Translations under genes and position numbers: made by a program
Assembly (NCBI GenBank): GCA_900556585.1
Contig: USPD01000004.1
Location: 1 to 60,506 of the forward strand
Direction of reading: 5' to 3'
DNA from: an uncultured Eggerthella sp.
GTDB lineage: Bacteria > Actinomycetota > Coriobacteriia > Coriobacteriales > Eggerthellaceae
DNA length: 60,506 nucleotides
In this document: positions 34,412 to 42,580 of the stretch, piece by piece
Layout of the letters: each line of letters opens with the position of its first letter
Position numbering within the stretch: position 1 is the first letter of the stretch
Notes under the pieces: generated by a model
Told to the model about the DNA's origin: nothing
Database searches by the model: none
Seen by the model: only the letters and a program-made list of their open reading frames with translations

Positions 34412-34440
34412 GTGCCAAGCTTGCAGATTTATCTTGGCAC
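34412..34440 (+). promoter_or_regulatory. Inverted repeat just before the ribosome-binding site of the OYE gene
   Basis: GTGCCAAG (34412-34419) and CTTGGCAC (34433-34440) are perfect 8-bp arms around 13 nt, ending five bases before AGGAG. It could be an operator, or a leader hairpin controlling entry into the equol-like cluster. Confidence 0.5.
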
Positions 34441-34457
34441 TGGAGAGGAGTTTTCGG

Positions 34458-36392
34458 ATGAAGAACAAGTTTTATCCAAAACTTTTTGAGCGGGGATACG
34501 TAGGAAACGTAGAGGTGAAAAACCGCGCTGTACGTATGCCTATGGGTACTGAGCTTGGTAATCCTGACGGATCTCCAAGCTGGGCTACGTTGAAGGCTTA
34601 TGCAGAAGCTGGCGACGGCGGTACTGGCATTGTTTTTATGGATAACGCAGGGGTAACTCAGTTTCATCATGTGGGTTTGAGCATTGCAAGTGATCCGTAT
34701 ATCGGTCCTATGTCCTTGCTTGCTAAAACTATAAAACAGCATGGTGCTGTTCCGGGATTGCAAATTGTTCATCCGGGTCGCGATGCAGCATTTGTTCGTG
34801 GCGACGATCTGATTTCATCATCCCGTATTATGTGGGAACCTTGGTATGAAAATGGGGGCGGAGTTCCTCGCGAATTGTCTATCGAGGAAATCCATCAGTA
34901 TGTAGAGTATTTTGGCGATGCAGCGCGACGTGGTCAAACTGCTGGATTTGAAATAATCGACATCCATGCTGCTTGCGGTGTTTTGCTAAGCAATTTCCTT
35001 TCTCCTCGCAATAATAGGCGTAACGATATGTATGGTGGATCGCTTCATAATCGTGCACGCTTCTTGATCGAGGTTATCCGAAACATAAAGAAAAAGGCTC
35101 CTGGAGTTGCTCTTTCGGTTCGTCTGTCGGGAATAGACTTCGAGCCAGAAGGAATCACCATTGAAGAGACCGTCGAAGTTGCAAAGATGTGTGAGGCTGC
35201 GGGTGCCGATGCGATCAACATTACTTGGGGCTCTCATGCAGAGGTTGTCAATGCGGCAGGTCTTTTATCAAAGCATGGCGCTAATCATGTTGAAGCAGCT
35301 CAAATGATTAAAGATGCTGTTTCTATTCCTACTATGCTTTGTGGAGGTATTTATTCACCTGAAATTGGTGAAGAACTTCTTGAAAACGGCGTAACCGATT
35401 TCGTTGGAATCGGCAAGCCTGCTTTGGCTGATCCTATGTGGGCAAAAAAGGCTAAAGAAGGACATTCTGAGGATATCCGTCCTTGCATCGGATGCGGTGT
35501 TGGGTGCCATGATCGCGGAATGCTTTCAGGCGGTATGGTTCAGTGCGCTGTCAATGCTTCACTTTATAAGTACGATGGATCTGTTTATCCTCAGGCAGAG
35601 GTAAGCAAAAAGGTAATTGTGGTTGGTGCTGGCCCCGCAGGATGCGAAGCAGCTATTACAGCTAAGAAGTGCGGCCATGAAGTAACGCTTTATGAAAAGC
35701 GCTCCATCGGTGGTGTTCTCAAAGAGGCAACAGTTTCTGATTCGAAGGAAGATCTTGGTCGTCTGATTACGTATTACGAAACTCAGCTTAAGAAAAACGG
35801 CATCGACGTTGTCTTTGAGGAAGCCAATGTTGACACCATCGTTAAGGGTGGCTACGACGTTGCTATTCTCGCAACGGGTGCAAAGGTGCGCGTACCAGAG
35901 GTAAAAGGTCTTGACTCCAAAGAAGCAATATATGCTATGGATTTCCTTGATCAGGGAGCTAAGACAGATGCTCAAAACATTGTAGTAGTTGGCGGCGGTA
36001 TCGTCGGTGCTGAAACGGCTCTTATTCTGGCTGAAGAACAAGGCAAGAACGTCACTATCACTACGCGCAGCCCTGAATTCTTTGTTTCAGGCGTAATGGG
36101 TATTGCGTACATGACCCGCTTGGCTATGGCAGGCGTAAAGAATTGCCCGAAGATGCAGCTGATTGCAATTGAAGATGGAAAGCCTGTTTTTGTCGGCCCC
36201 CGTGGTATTGAGACCATGGATGTCGATCAGGTAATTATCTCATCAGGCTTTATTCCAACTTTCAACAAGCTTCGCGATGAAATCGAAGCCGCTTCGGATG
36301 AAATTGAAGTAGTAGGTATTGGCGACTGCATGGCTCCTCGTATGGTTATGGATGCCGTTCATGAAGGCTATATTGCAGGTATCAATATCTAA
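34458..36392 (+). CDS. dznr: Daidzein-reductase-like Old Yellow Enzyme (FMN / 4Fe-4S / FAD)
   Basis: Residues 1-335 are an OYE-type FMN barrel (MKNKFYPKLFERGYVGNVEV, RMPMGTELGNPDG, LQIVHPGRD). A 4Fe-4S site CIGCGVGCHDRG with a later Cys follows (C343, C346, C350, C363), then FAD (VVGAGPAGCEAA) and NAD(P)H (VVVGGGIVGAETA) Rossmann folds. This is the 2,4-dienoyl-CoA reductase/BaiCD architecture. The N-terminus agrees with what I recall of daidzein reductases, which reduce the isoflavone double bond to give dihydrodaidzein. The neighbours supply the other equol enzymes. AGGAG lies seven bases before the chosen ATG. Alternative: a related enoate or steroid reductase. Confidence 0.85.
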   Translation: MKNKFYPKLFERGYVGNVEVKNRAVRMPMGTELGNPDGSPSWATLKAYAEAGDGGTGIVFMDNAGVTQFHHVGLSIASDPYIGPMSLLAKTIKQHGAVPGLQIVHPGRDAAFVRGDDLISSSRIMWEPWYENGGGVPRELSIEEIHQYVEYFGDAARRGQTAGFEIIDIHAACGVLLSNFLSPRNNRRNDMYGGSLHNRARFLIEVIRNIKKKAPGVALSVRLSGIDFEPEGITIEETVEVAKMCEAAGADAINITWGSHAEVVNAAGLLSKHGANHVEAAQMIKDAVSIPTMLCGGIYSPEIGEELLENGVTDFVGIGKPALADPMWAKKAKEGHSEDIRPCIGCGVGCHDRGMLSGGMVQCAVNASLYKYDGSVYPQAEVSKKVIVVGAGPAGCEAAITAKKCGHEVTLYEKRSIGGVLKEATVSDSKEDLGRLITYYETQLKKNGIDVVFEEANVDTIVKGGYDVAILATGAKVRVPEVKGLDSKEAIYAMDFLDQGAKTDAQNIVVVGGGIVGAETALILAEEQGKNVTITTRSPEFFVSGVMGIAYMTRLAMAGVKNCPKMQLIAIEDGKPVFVGPRGIETMDVDQVIISSGFIPTFNKLRDEIEAASDEIEVVGIGDCMAPRMVMDAVHEGYIAGINI

Positions 36393-36406
36393 TTTCTGAT
36401 GTGTCA

Positions 36407-36470
36407 GAGGCTCATCTTTTTCTGATAACACCTTGCTCCGTCTCCTTTCGTATGTTTTGAGATGAGCCTC
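36407..36470 (+). terminator. Long-loop inverted repeat after the OYE gene
   Basis: GAGGCTCATCT (36407-36417) and AGATGAGCCTC (36460-36470) are perfect 11-bp arms separated by 42 nt, with no T-run after. It may cap or attenuate the OYE transcript before the racemase-like gene. Confidence 0.5.
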
Positions 36471-36530
36471 TTGGCAATAGATCAATTCATTTTGTGACAA
36501 ACAAAGTACAACATAAGGAGTTTGATCAAC

Positions 36531-37016
36531 ATGGGAAAAATTAAGGCACAGCTTAACCGAATAGCGTTGCGTGTTGCTGATGCTGATAAGGCTGTTGAGG
36601 ACTTAAGCGCACTTCTCGGTGTGAGCTTCTATGGTCCATACGACGATGAGGGCGTTGGACTTCGCGTTGCCCTTCCAAAGTCGGGAGGAATTGAAATTAT
36701 GTCACCAATGCATGATCACGATGCAATCGGTGCATATCAAAAGTTGCAAACAGAAGGCGAAGGAATCAGCGGCATTGCTATGCGTGTTGATGATTTCGAG
36801 GAAGCAAAAGCTCACTTCGCTTCACTTGGTTTAGAGCCTGCGGTCGAATTTAGACATGGCCAATTTAGAGAGATGATCATTCCTCCTCAACCAGCAACGC
36901 ATGGCTTGGAAATTGCAGTGAATGAATTTCCTGATGCAAATGGCGCCGCTATTCAGGTTGCTCTTGATATGGGCGTCGAATGGACTGACGTATGCGATTG
37001 GAAAGAAGCCGAATAG
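36531..37016 (+). CDS. ddrc: Dihydrodaidzein-racemase-like VOC (glyoxalase fold) protein
   Basis: The 161-residue protein has two betaalphabetabetabeta halves of the vicinal-oxygen-chelate fold: LNRIALRVADADKAVEDLSAL in the first and ISGIAMRVDDFEEAKAHF in the second, ending in EFPDANGAAIQVALDMG. Methylmalonyl-CoA epimerase-type enzymes share this fold. In equol-producing Eggerthellaceae a small VOC-type protein interconverts R- and S-dihydrodaidzein so that only one enantiomer goes forward. Position between OYE and EtfB supports that role. AAGGAG lies ten bases before the ATG; a TTG three codons upstream is less likely. Confidence 0.8.
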   Translation: MGKIKAQLNRIALRVADADKAVEDLSALLGVSFYGPYDDEGVGLRVALPKSGGIEIMSPMHDHDAIGAYQKLQTEGEGISGIAMRVDDFEEAKAHFASLGLEPAVEFRHGQFREMIIPPQPATHGLEIAVNEFPDANGAAIQVALDMGVEWTDVCDWKEAE

Positions 37017-37040
37017 CGTTATTCGGATGAGGTGATAGTA

Positions 37041-37772
37041 ATGACAACAGTAGCGATATTTAAGTGGGCGATGAATCCTCACGATGAGCGCGTATTTAAC
37101 GGGGTCGCGAAGTGGGCAGCTGAACGTCCTGATGTTGGCGATGATGACCATGCAGTAGTAGCAACGGCTCTTTCTGCAGCAAATGGTGGTGAAGTAGTAG
37201 GGCTCACAACTAATCCAGCGGGTGATCTTTCATTTGCGGCAGCTCGTGGTGCAGATAGGACTGTTGCAATTGATTCTGTTCCTATCGAAGCAGATGCTCT
37301 CACTATTGCAACCGTACTTGCTCATGCGATTGAAAAAATTGGCGACGTTGATTGCGTTTGCATTGGCGATGCGTCCTGGAAACCTTGCGTGGCTGGCGTA
37401 TTAGCGGGACTTTTAGGTTGGCCTGTAATCATGGAAGTGGACGAAGTGAGACGAAGCGATGACGAATTTGTTGTTGTTCGTCGTTCGGGAGTTGGAACGC
37501 AAGAGATCGCAGTTTCAGGTCCTGTAGTTCTTGATGTGGCAGCACGTCGTGAAGAGGAAACGAAGCCCGGTATGCGGGTGGTTTTAGCTGCTCGTAAAAA
37601 GCCACAGGAAACATTTTCATTTGACGAGCTTAACGGAAGTGAACGCACCTTTGAAATTGAGGGATATCACGATCCGGAAGCGGTTGTTTCCAATGTTTAT
37701 GACGGTACAGAAGATGTCGATGGTGCGGTTGCGCAGCTAGTGGCAGCAATACGAGCAGAAGGAGTGATCTAA
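37041..37772 (+). CDS. etfB: Electron transfer flavoprotein beta subunit
   Basis: A 243-residue EtfB/FixA-like protein: TTVAIFKWAMNPHDERVFNG, ALSAANGGEVVGLTTNP, AAARGADRTVAID, then VDCVCIGDASWKPCVAGVLAGLLGWPVI and a C-terminal arm. With EtfA it carries electrons between flavoenzymes using FAD and AMP or a second FAD. No acyl-CoA dehydrogenase is nearby, so its partner is likely one of the flavin reductases in this cluster. It ends directly at the etfA start. Confidence 0.88.
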   Translation: MTTVAIFKWAMNPHDERVFNGVAKWAAERPDVGDDDHAVVATALSAANGGEVVGLTTNPAGDLSFAAARGADRTVAIDSVPIEADALTIATVLAHAIEKIGDVDCVCIGDASWKPCVAGVLAGLLGWPVIMEVDEVRRSDDEFVVVRRSGVGTQEIAVSGPVVLDVAARREEETKPGMRVVLAARKKPQETFSFDELNGSERTFEIEGYHDPEAVVSNVYDGTEDVDGAVAQLVAAIRAEGVI

Positions 37773-38690
37773 ATGAGCAAAGTTTGGATCATTGTGGCAG
37801 ATGATATGTCTGCAACTAAAGTAGCTGGAGTTGCAGCCTCAACCAATGAAGAGGTTGAAGCAGTAGTTCTTGGATCTCGTGAACGAGCAGAATATGTTGC
37901 AACTCTCGGGGTAAGCACGGTTTTTTGGTATGACACAACAAATACGTTGGCAGAATCTTATGCGGGAGCCATCGCTGATGCGGCCTTGGCGGCAGAAGTA
38001 GATGCGATCGTTGCAGCAGATGAAGCAGTTGCTCGTGTTATTACCGGATGCATCGCTGCAAAAGGAAACGTTCTTATCACCTCAAACGTAAATGCGCTCT
38101 GTGTTGAGGGCGATCAAGTGACAATAGAGCGTGGAGTTGCTGAAGGCAGCTCAATCCAAACGTTGAAGGCACAGCGCCCTGCAATTGCTCTTATCGGAGA
38201 AAGTGTCGATGAGATTGATCCGGGCAATGAGCCTGCATCCATTCAGCAGATTGAGGTTTCTGTTCCTGATGTCCTTACCGCAGGCGACTACCATGCACCT
38301 GAGGATAGCGGGATTAATCTTGCTGAAGCGCAACGCGTGGTTTCGTGTGGCTTAGGCATTGGCGGGAAAGAGAATCTTGCCTTGATGGATGAACTGGCAG
38401 AGGTTCTTGATGCAGAAGTTGCTTGCAGCTTACCTCTTTGCGATAACTATCACTGGTTTGAGCATAGTCGAGTAGTGGGATCCTCTACGCAGAAAATTTC
38501 TCCTCGTTTCTATCTGGCCTGCGGTGTTTCGGGCGCTCCTAACCACATGATGGGCGTTCGCGGCGCAAAGCTCATTATGGCAATTAACAAAGATCCCGAA
38601 GCTCCCATTTTCCGCGAATCGAAATATGGCATTGTGGGCGACGTAAAAGAGGTTCTCCCAGCTCTTATTGCTGCGCTTAAAACCGCCTAG
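37773..38690 (+). CDS. etfA: Electron transfer flavoprotein alpha subunit, atypical FAD site
   Basis: The 305-residue EtfA has an N-terminal domain (KVWIIVADDMSATKVAGVAA) and a C-terminal FAD domain recognisable by PRFYLACGVSGAPNHMMG and IMAINKDPEAPIFRESKYGIVGD. The usual ASRPAVD segment, whose Arg contacts FAD, reads CSLPLCD here, and the QVGQTG loop reads VVGSSTQ. The FAD environment, and hence its redox potential, may differ from standard EtfA. It immediately follows etfB. Confidence 0.87.
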   Translation: MSKVWIIVADDMSATKVAGVAASTNEEVEAVVLGSRERAEYVATLGVSTVFWYDTTNTLAESYAGAIADAALAAEVDAIVAADEAVARVITGCIAAKGNVLITSNVNALCVEGDQVTIERGVAEGSSIQTLKAQRPAIALIGESVDEIDPGNEPASIQQIEVSVPDVLTAGDYHAPEDSGINLAEAQRVVSCGLGIGGKENLALMDELAEVLDAEVACSLPLCDNYHWFEHSRVVGSSTQKISPRFYLACGVSGAPNHMMGVRGAKLIMAINKDPEAPIFRESKYGIVGDVKEVLPALIAALKTA

Positions 38691-38804
38691 ATAAGCCCAA
38701 AGCAATAAACCAGCTTTGTGAACTGGTGCGGACACCTGAAGTTTTAAACAAAGTATTGTTATGCATTTTGAGGTTAATGAGGGAAAAGAAAAAGGAGGGC
38801 CATT

Positions 38805-40271
38805 ATGGCTGATTTCGATGTTGAATATGATCTTGTTGTCGTCGGAAGTGGCGCATCAGGAAAATCTGCTGCTTTGATTGCAGCTCGCGCTGGGAAAAGC
38901 GTAGTTATCCTTGAGAAGATGCCGGAAACAGGTGGACTTTCTGTATACGCGGAGGGCACCTGCGCTTTTGAATCAAGCATTCAGAAGGAATTGGGAACAC
39001 CTCGTTTGGATAAGTATCATTTTCCAACCAAGGCTGAAGGTATTGAAAAATTCATGCACTACAGCCATCAGCGCGCAAACTATGATGTGGTTCGTGCCTT
39101 TGTGGAAAATTCAGCTGAAACGATTGATATCTATCGTGACCTCGGCGTTGTATACAAGACGTGCGATATTGCTGCAGAAGATGACCCCAACGAAGTATGG
39201 ACGTTCCATCTGCCTGAAGGATTAGGCGCTCATTGTCAGGAAGTATTGCTGGATGCTGTACAGAAGCTTGACGTTGATATCTTCGTTAATACGCCAGCAC
39301 GTGAACTTATTACTGAAGATGGCAAGGTAGTTGGCGTTGTTGCTGAATCTGAGGGCGAGCCTTTGCGTGTTGGGGGTAAGGCCGTAATTTTGGCAACAGG
39401 CGGTATGGGTTCAAACCCAGATCGTATTTATAGGTACAGCTGGTTTGCGCCTTCTGCTTATAACATGAACACTTTGACGCCACTACAAAATGTGGGCGAT
39501 GGTTTTGATTTGGCTCAGTCGGTAGGAGCGGATCCAACCACCGTTACTACCTGCCCGATTCTTGCTGCTGGCGGTCGTGATATGACTATGGACTCCCAGT
39601 GCGGTGGTGCAGGCGTAAATCCTGGCGTTTGGGTTAATAAGACTGGTTGTCGTTTTGCTTCTGAATCGGTTGCAGAAAATATTGGTGACCTTGGAACGTA
39701 TTTTGGTAAGCAGCCTGACGGCATCGTGTGGTCCATTCTTTCTCAGGCAGATGTCGATCGTTTGTCCAAGGAAGGTTCCGAAATTGCTATTGGTGAATTC
39801 GTGGTATATCACGAGCCAATGGAGCGCTTGAATACCGAGCTTGAAGCAAACATTGAGTCCGGCTTGGTGAAGAAGGCGGATACGTTTATTGACCTTGCCA
39901 AGCAAATGGATGTTCCTACTACAACATTTGTTGAGACCATGGAGAACTACAACAAGTATTGCGAGCAGGGTTATGACGATGAATTTATGAAGAAGCCTGA
40001 GCACTTACGTCCTTTGCAAGAGGGTCCATTCTATGCAATTCCATTGGCAACAGGAACAATGGGCTCCGCAGGTGGCATTAAGGTAAATGGCAATATGCAG
40101 GTTGTTGATGTTGACTACAACCCAATTCCTGGACTGTATGCAGTCGGCTTGGAAGTAACTGGTTTGTACGGAGACACTTACAACATGGAAGTGCCAGGAG
40201 CTGCAAATGGTTTCGCTCATACGTCAGGACGTATTGCAGCACGTCATGCTATTGCAACCTATATTGATTAA
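38805..40271 (+). CDS. thdr: Tetrahydrodaidzein-reductase-like FAD flavoprotein (fumarate reductase/succinate dehydrogenase family)
   Basis: The 488-residue flavoprotein has an N-terminal FAD Rossmann motif (VVVGSGASGKSAALIAARAG), the family's middle capping region, and a C-terminal FAD closure (PGLYAVGLEVTG, MEVPGAANGFAHTSGRIAAR). It has no signal peptide, heme domain or FMN-attachment motif, so it is cytoplasmic, unlike exported reductases of this family. It resembles my recollection of tetrahydrodaidzein reductase, which forms S-equol. AAAGGAGG precedes the ATG. Alternative: a 3-oxosteroid dehydrogenase-like or other fumarate-reductase-type enzyme. Confidence 0.83.
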   Translation: MADFDVEYDLVVVGSGASGKSAALIAARAGKSVVILEKMPETGGLSVYAEGTCAFESSIQKELGTPRLDKYHFPTKAEGIEKFMHYSHQRANYDVVRAFVENSAETIDIYRDLGVVYKTCDIAAEDDPNEVWTFHLPEGLGAHCQEVLLDAVQKLDVDIFVNTPARELITEDGKVVGVVAESEGEPLRVGGKAVILATGGMGSNPDRIYRYSWFAPSAYNMNTLTPLQNVGDGFDLAQSVGADPTTVTTCPILAAGGRDMTMDSQCGGAGVNPGVWVNKTGCRFASESVAENIGDLGTYFGKQPDGIVWSILSQADVDRLSKEGSEIAIGEFVVYHEPMERLNTELEANIESGLVKKADTFIDLAKQMDVPTTTFVETMENYNKYCEQGYDDEFMKKPEHLRPLQEGPFYAIPLATGTMGSAGGIKVNGNMQVVDVDYNPIPGLYAVGLEVTGLYGDTYNMEVPGAANGFAHTSGRIAARHAIATYID

Positions 40272-40284
40272 TTTCTCCTCTAGC

Positions 40285-40331
40285 CTTGCCGGGTACTGTT
40301 GCTCCCCAAGTTATAGGCAGTGCCCGGCAAG
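40285..40331 (+). terminator. Strong intercistronic hairpin after the THDR-like gene
   Basis: CTTGCCGGGTACTG and CAGTGCCCGGCAAG pair over 14 bp (one wobble) around 19 nt. It starts 14 nt after the stop and lacks a T-run, so it is more likely an mRNA-stability or partial-termination element than a full terminator. Confidence 0.6.
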
Positions 40332-40399
40332 CGCTCTTCAGTTTCTACCGTAAAACGTGCAAGGAAGAATTACCCTTGCGTTCGAGAAAGGATACTGTC

Positions 40400-41260
40400 A
40401 TGGTTAACATTCCTAAACTTGCTGGTGCTCCTAATTTTGGTACACTTCCAACTCCTGAAGGTTCTTTAGGTAAGCGTCTTGAAGGCAAGAAGATTATTTT
40501 GACGGGCACAACAAAGGGTGTAGGTAAGGCTGCTCAAGAATTGCTTTGTGCTCAAGGTGCTTTTGTTTGCGGTTCAGGTACTACTCCTGGTGTAGCAGAA
40601 AAGAACGCCGAAGAACTTCAGAAAAAGGGCTATCAGGCTCTTGGTTTTACTGCAGACTTGGGCGATTACGATGAAGCAAAAGCTTATGTAGAAAAATGTG
40701 TTGAAGCAATGGGCGGCGTTGATGTTGTAATCAACAATGCTTCTCGTCCTGAAATGCTTCCTTTTGAAGATATGGATCCCGTTTCTTGGAGAAAATCCAT
40801 CCGTAACGAACTTGATATTGTATACAACGTTTGTCAGACCTCTTGGAAGTACCTTAAGGAGGCTGATGGAGCATCTATTATTATCACTGCTTCTACCAAC
40901 GGCCTTCAGGGATCCAACTCTCCTCAATCCGCTCACGCAGCCGCTAAGGGTGCTTGTATCGCGCTAGCTCGTCAGCTTGCTGGCGAAGGTGGTCCTTTCG
41001 GCATTCGCGTTAACTCCGTTACACCTGGCTTGATTTGGACAGAAGCTATGGCAAATATTCCTAAGGAAATGGCAACAGGCCTCATTGCTGCTCAAACTAC
41101 TCAGCAAGCAATCGATCCAATGGATATCGCTTATGCTTATTTGTTCTTAGCTTCGGATGAGTCTCGCTTTATTACGGCAGCAAACATTCCGGTAGACGGT
41201 GGCTGCTCTGGAGCAGTTACGGGCGGAATGCAGGGAGATGAAAAGGCCATCCAGCTCTAG
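40400..41260 (+). CDS. dhdr: Dihydrodaidzein-reductase-like short-chain dehydrogenase
   Basis: The 286-residue SDR has cofactor motif LTGTTKGVG, VINNAS and a C-terminal PVDGG. The catalytic Tyr-x3-Lys reads H-A-A-A-K (SAHAAAKGACIALA): the Tyr is His. The same oddity is present in dihydrodaidzein reductases as I recall them, as are GLQGSNSPQ and the ending ANIPVDGGCSGAVTGGMQG. It would reduce dihydrodaidzein to tetrahydrodaidzein with NADPH. AAAGGA lies eight bases before the chosen ATG; the frame opens 38 codons upstream inside the hairpin region, which is not believed. Confidence 0.85.
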   Translation: MVNIPKLAGAPNFGTLPTPEGSLGKRLEGKKIILTGTTKGVGKAAQELLCAQGAFVCGSGTTPGVAEKNAEELQKKGYQALGFTADLGDYDEAKAYVEKCVEAMGGVDVVINNASRPEMLPFEDMDPVSWRKSIRNELDIVYNVCQTSWKYLKEADGASIIITASTNGLQGSNSPQSAHAAAKGACIALARQLAGEGGPFGIRVNSVTPGLIWTEAMANIPKEMATGLIAAQTTQQAIDPMDIAYAYLFLASDESRFITAANIPVDGGCSGAVTGGMQGDEKAIQL

Positions 41261-41285
41261 TGATCTTGTTTTTTGGTACGTTTGT

Positions 41286-41314
41286 GCCTGGCTTGGCTTA
41301 AAGTCAAGCCAGGC
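41286..41314 (+). terminator. Intercistronic hairpin after the DHDR-like gene
   Basis: GCCTGGCTTG and CAAGCCAGGC form a perfect 10-bp stem around a 9-nt loop, followed by TCTTAG. The next gene's ribosome-binding site is only about 10 nt further on, so read-through is expected. Confidence 0.55.
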
Positions 41315-41333
41315 TCTTAGAGAAAGGCTCATC

Positions 41334-41831
41334 ATGAAGAAGGGTCCCGAAGGATATGCCTTTTGGATGAATGTCATTATGAATATCATCCTTGGATTGC
41401 TTATTACCCTAGCTATTAACATTGCCATTTCTCTGCAAGTTGGAATGAATGTTATAACTGCCGAATCAGTTGTGACAACGTGGTTTTCAAGTTTTGTTAT
41501 TGGCGTTACTGCTGGTACAATTGCCGATCCTATGTCTTGGGCTCTGAAATTAGCAGGCGCAATAAAGGCAAACAAGTTTGTGACATGGATCATTCAATCG
41601 ATCGTCCTTGGTTTGTATTTTGGCACAATTATCCTCTTGGGAAACATGCTCATTAGCTATTTTGCAACTGGTGGTGTGATGGCATGGCTTGCAGGTTTTG
41701 CTCAATGGGTTTTGTTCGTTTGGGCAACTGCTATTGTGTCGGTATTCATTTTTGTTAAGTTAGTTGGTGCTTTATCTGCCTCTTTGTCAGGTTTTAATCC
41801 TGCAACCCAAGTTCCTCCTGCCGCAGAATAA
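41334..41831 (+). CDS. Small integral membrane protein of unknown function (weak DUF2798-like repeats)
   Basis: A 165-residue protein with four hydrophobic segments (about 12-33, 44-66, 80-103, 115-140). Its halves FWMNVIMNIILGLLITLAIN and VTTWFSSFVIGVTAGTIADP faintly recall DUF2798, but I do not recognise the family with confidence. AAAGG precedes the ATG. It is the last gene of the equol-like cluster before a strong bidirectional terminator. A role in substrate or product passage, or in anchoring the reductases, is conjecture. Confidence 0.65.
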   Translation: MKKGPEGYAFWMNVIMNIILGLLITLAINIAISLQVGMNVITAESVVTTWFSSFVIGVTAGTIADPMSWALKLAGAIKANKFVTWIIQSIVLGLYFGTIILLGNMLISYFATGGVMAWLAGFAQWVLFVWATAIVSVFIFVKLVGALSASLSGFNPATQVPPAAE

Positions 41832-41979
41832 CGATCTGCTTTATACGGATATTTCGCTCAATACTTGTCTTAAATACGTTGGAAGGTATATTCTGTATTC
41901 ATGGGCTTTTGAGGAATTTGGTGATCGATAAACAAAAGCTATCTTGATGTCTAGACTTCGTATTTATAGACAAACAAGT

Positions 41980-42015
41980 AAAAGTCCCTGTATTGCATTC
42001 GGTACAGGGACTTTT
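41980..42015. terminator. Bidirectional terminator between the cluster and uspA
   Basis: AAAAGTCCCTGTA and TACAGGGACTTTT form a perfect 13-bp stem with a 10-nt loop; T-runs occur on both strands. It separates the plus-strand cluster from the convergent uspA gene. Confidence 0.9.
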
Positions 42016-42023
42016 ATATGCGC

Positions 42024-42500
42024 TTATTTAACTACCAGCACAGGAATATCTACCGAGCGCAAAATGCCATAGCTGACTGAACCAATAGCGCCACGAATTG
42101 CGCCCAAACCGCGAGATCCCATAACAATCAAATCGCAGTTGTAATGTTTTGCGGCATCAATAATGGTTTCAATGGTGTAAATGCCAAAAACTACTTCAGC
42201 GGTAAGTTCGCCTTTGAAGCCTTCAACGATAGAAACAATTTCATCTTGAAGTTTTTTGTCGCTTTCTTCATTACGTTCTTCGACAATATGAGCAAAGTCT
42301 TCTTGCGAAGCGAGAGAAACGCCCATGCCGAAGCCTGTTTGGTTGATGCTGCTGTATACCAAATCTTGCGGAGGAGCAGCAACTTCAACTACATGAATAG
42401 CAACGCCCTCTATTCCTTCGGACAAACCAATAGCTTCTTTAAGCGCATTTTTAGCATGTTCGGAATTGTCGTATGGCACGAGAATGTTTTTGAAACTCAT
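42024..42500 (-). CDS. Universal stress protein (UspA family)
   Basis: The 158-residue protein has the UspA start FKNILVPYDNSEHAKNAL and the ATP-binding C-terminal motif GSRGLGAIRGAIGSVSYGIL (G-2x-G-9x-G-S/T type). It is probably a nucleotide-binding stress regulator. It is convergent with the equol-like cluster. A minus-strand purine-rich AGGGGG region upstream fits a ribosome-binding site. Confidence 0.9.
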   Translation of the reverse strand: MSFKNILVPYDNSEHAKNALKEAIGLSEGIEGVAIHVVEVAAPPQDLVYSSINQTGFGMGVSLASQEDFAHIVEERNEESDKKLQDEIVSIVEGFKGELTAEVVFGIYTIETIIDAAKHYNCDLIVMGSRGLGAIRGAIGSVSYGILRSVDIPVLVVK

Positions 42501-42580
42501 CGTGAATCGCCCCCTCAGATTCCCTTCCTAGGAGTAATTATACTCGTCTGTTGCGCTATTTAGCTGGGATATTGATCAGC

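Noticed and set aside
38805..40271. Respiratory fumarate or urocanate reductase
   Set aside because: No signal peptide, no heme or FMN-binding domain, and the gene context fits a cytoplasmic isoflavone-type reductase better.
34458..41260. Bile-acid 7-dehydroxylation (bai) operon
   Set aside because: The OYE is of the BaiCD/BaiH type, but baiB ligase, baiE dehydratase, baiF and baiG are absent, while the racemase-like and THDR-like genes match the equol set.
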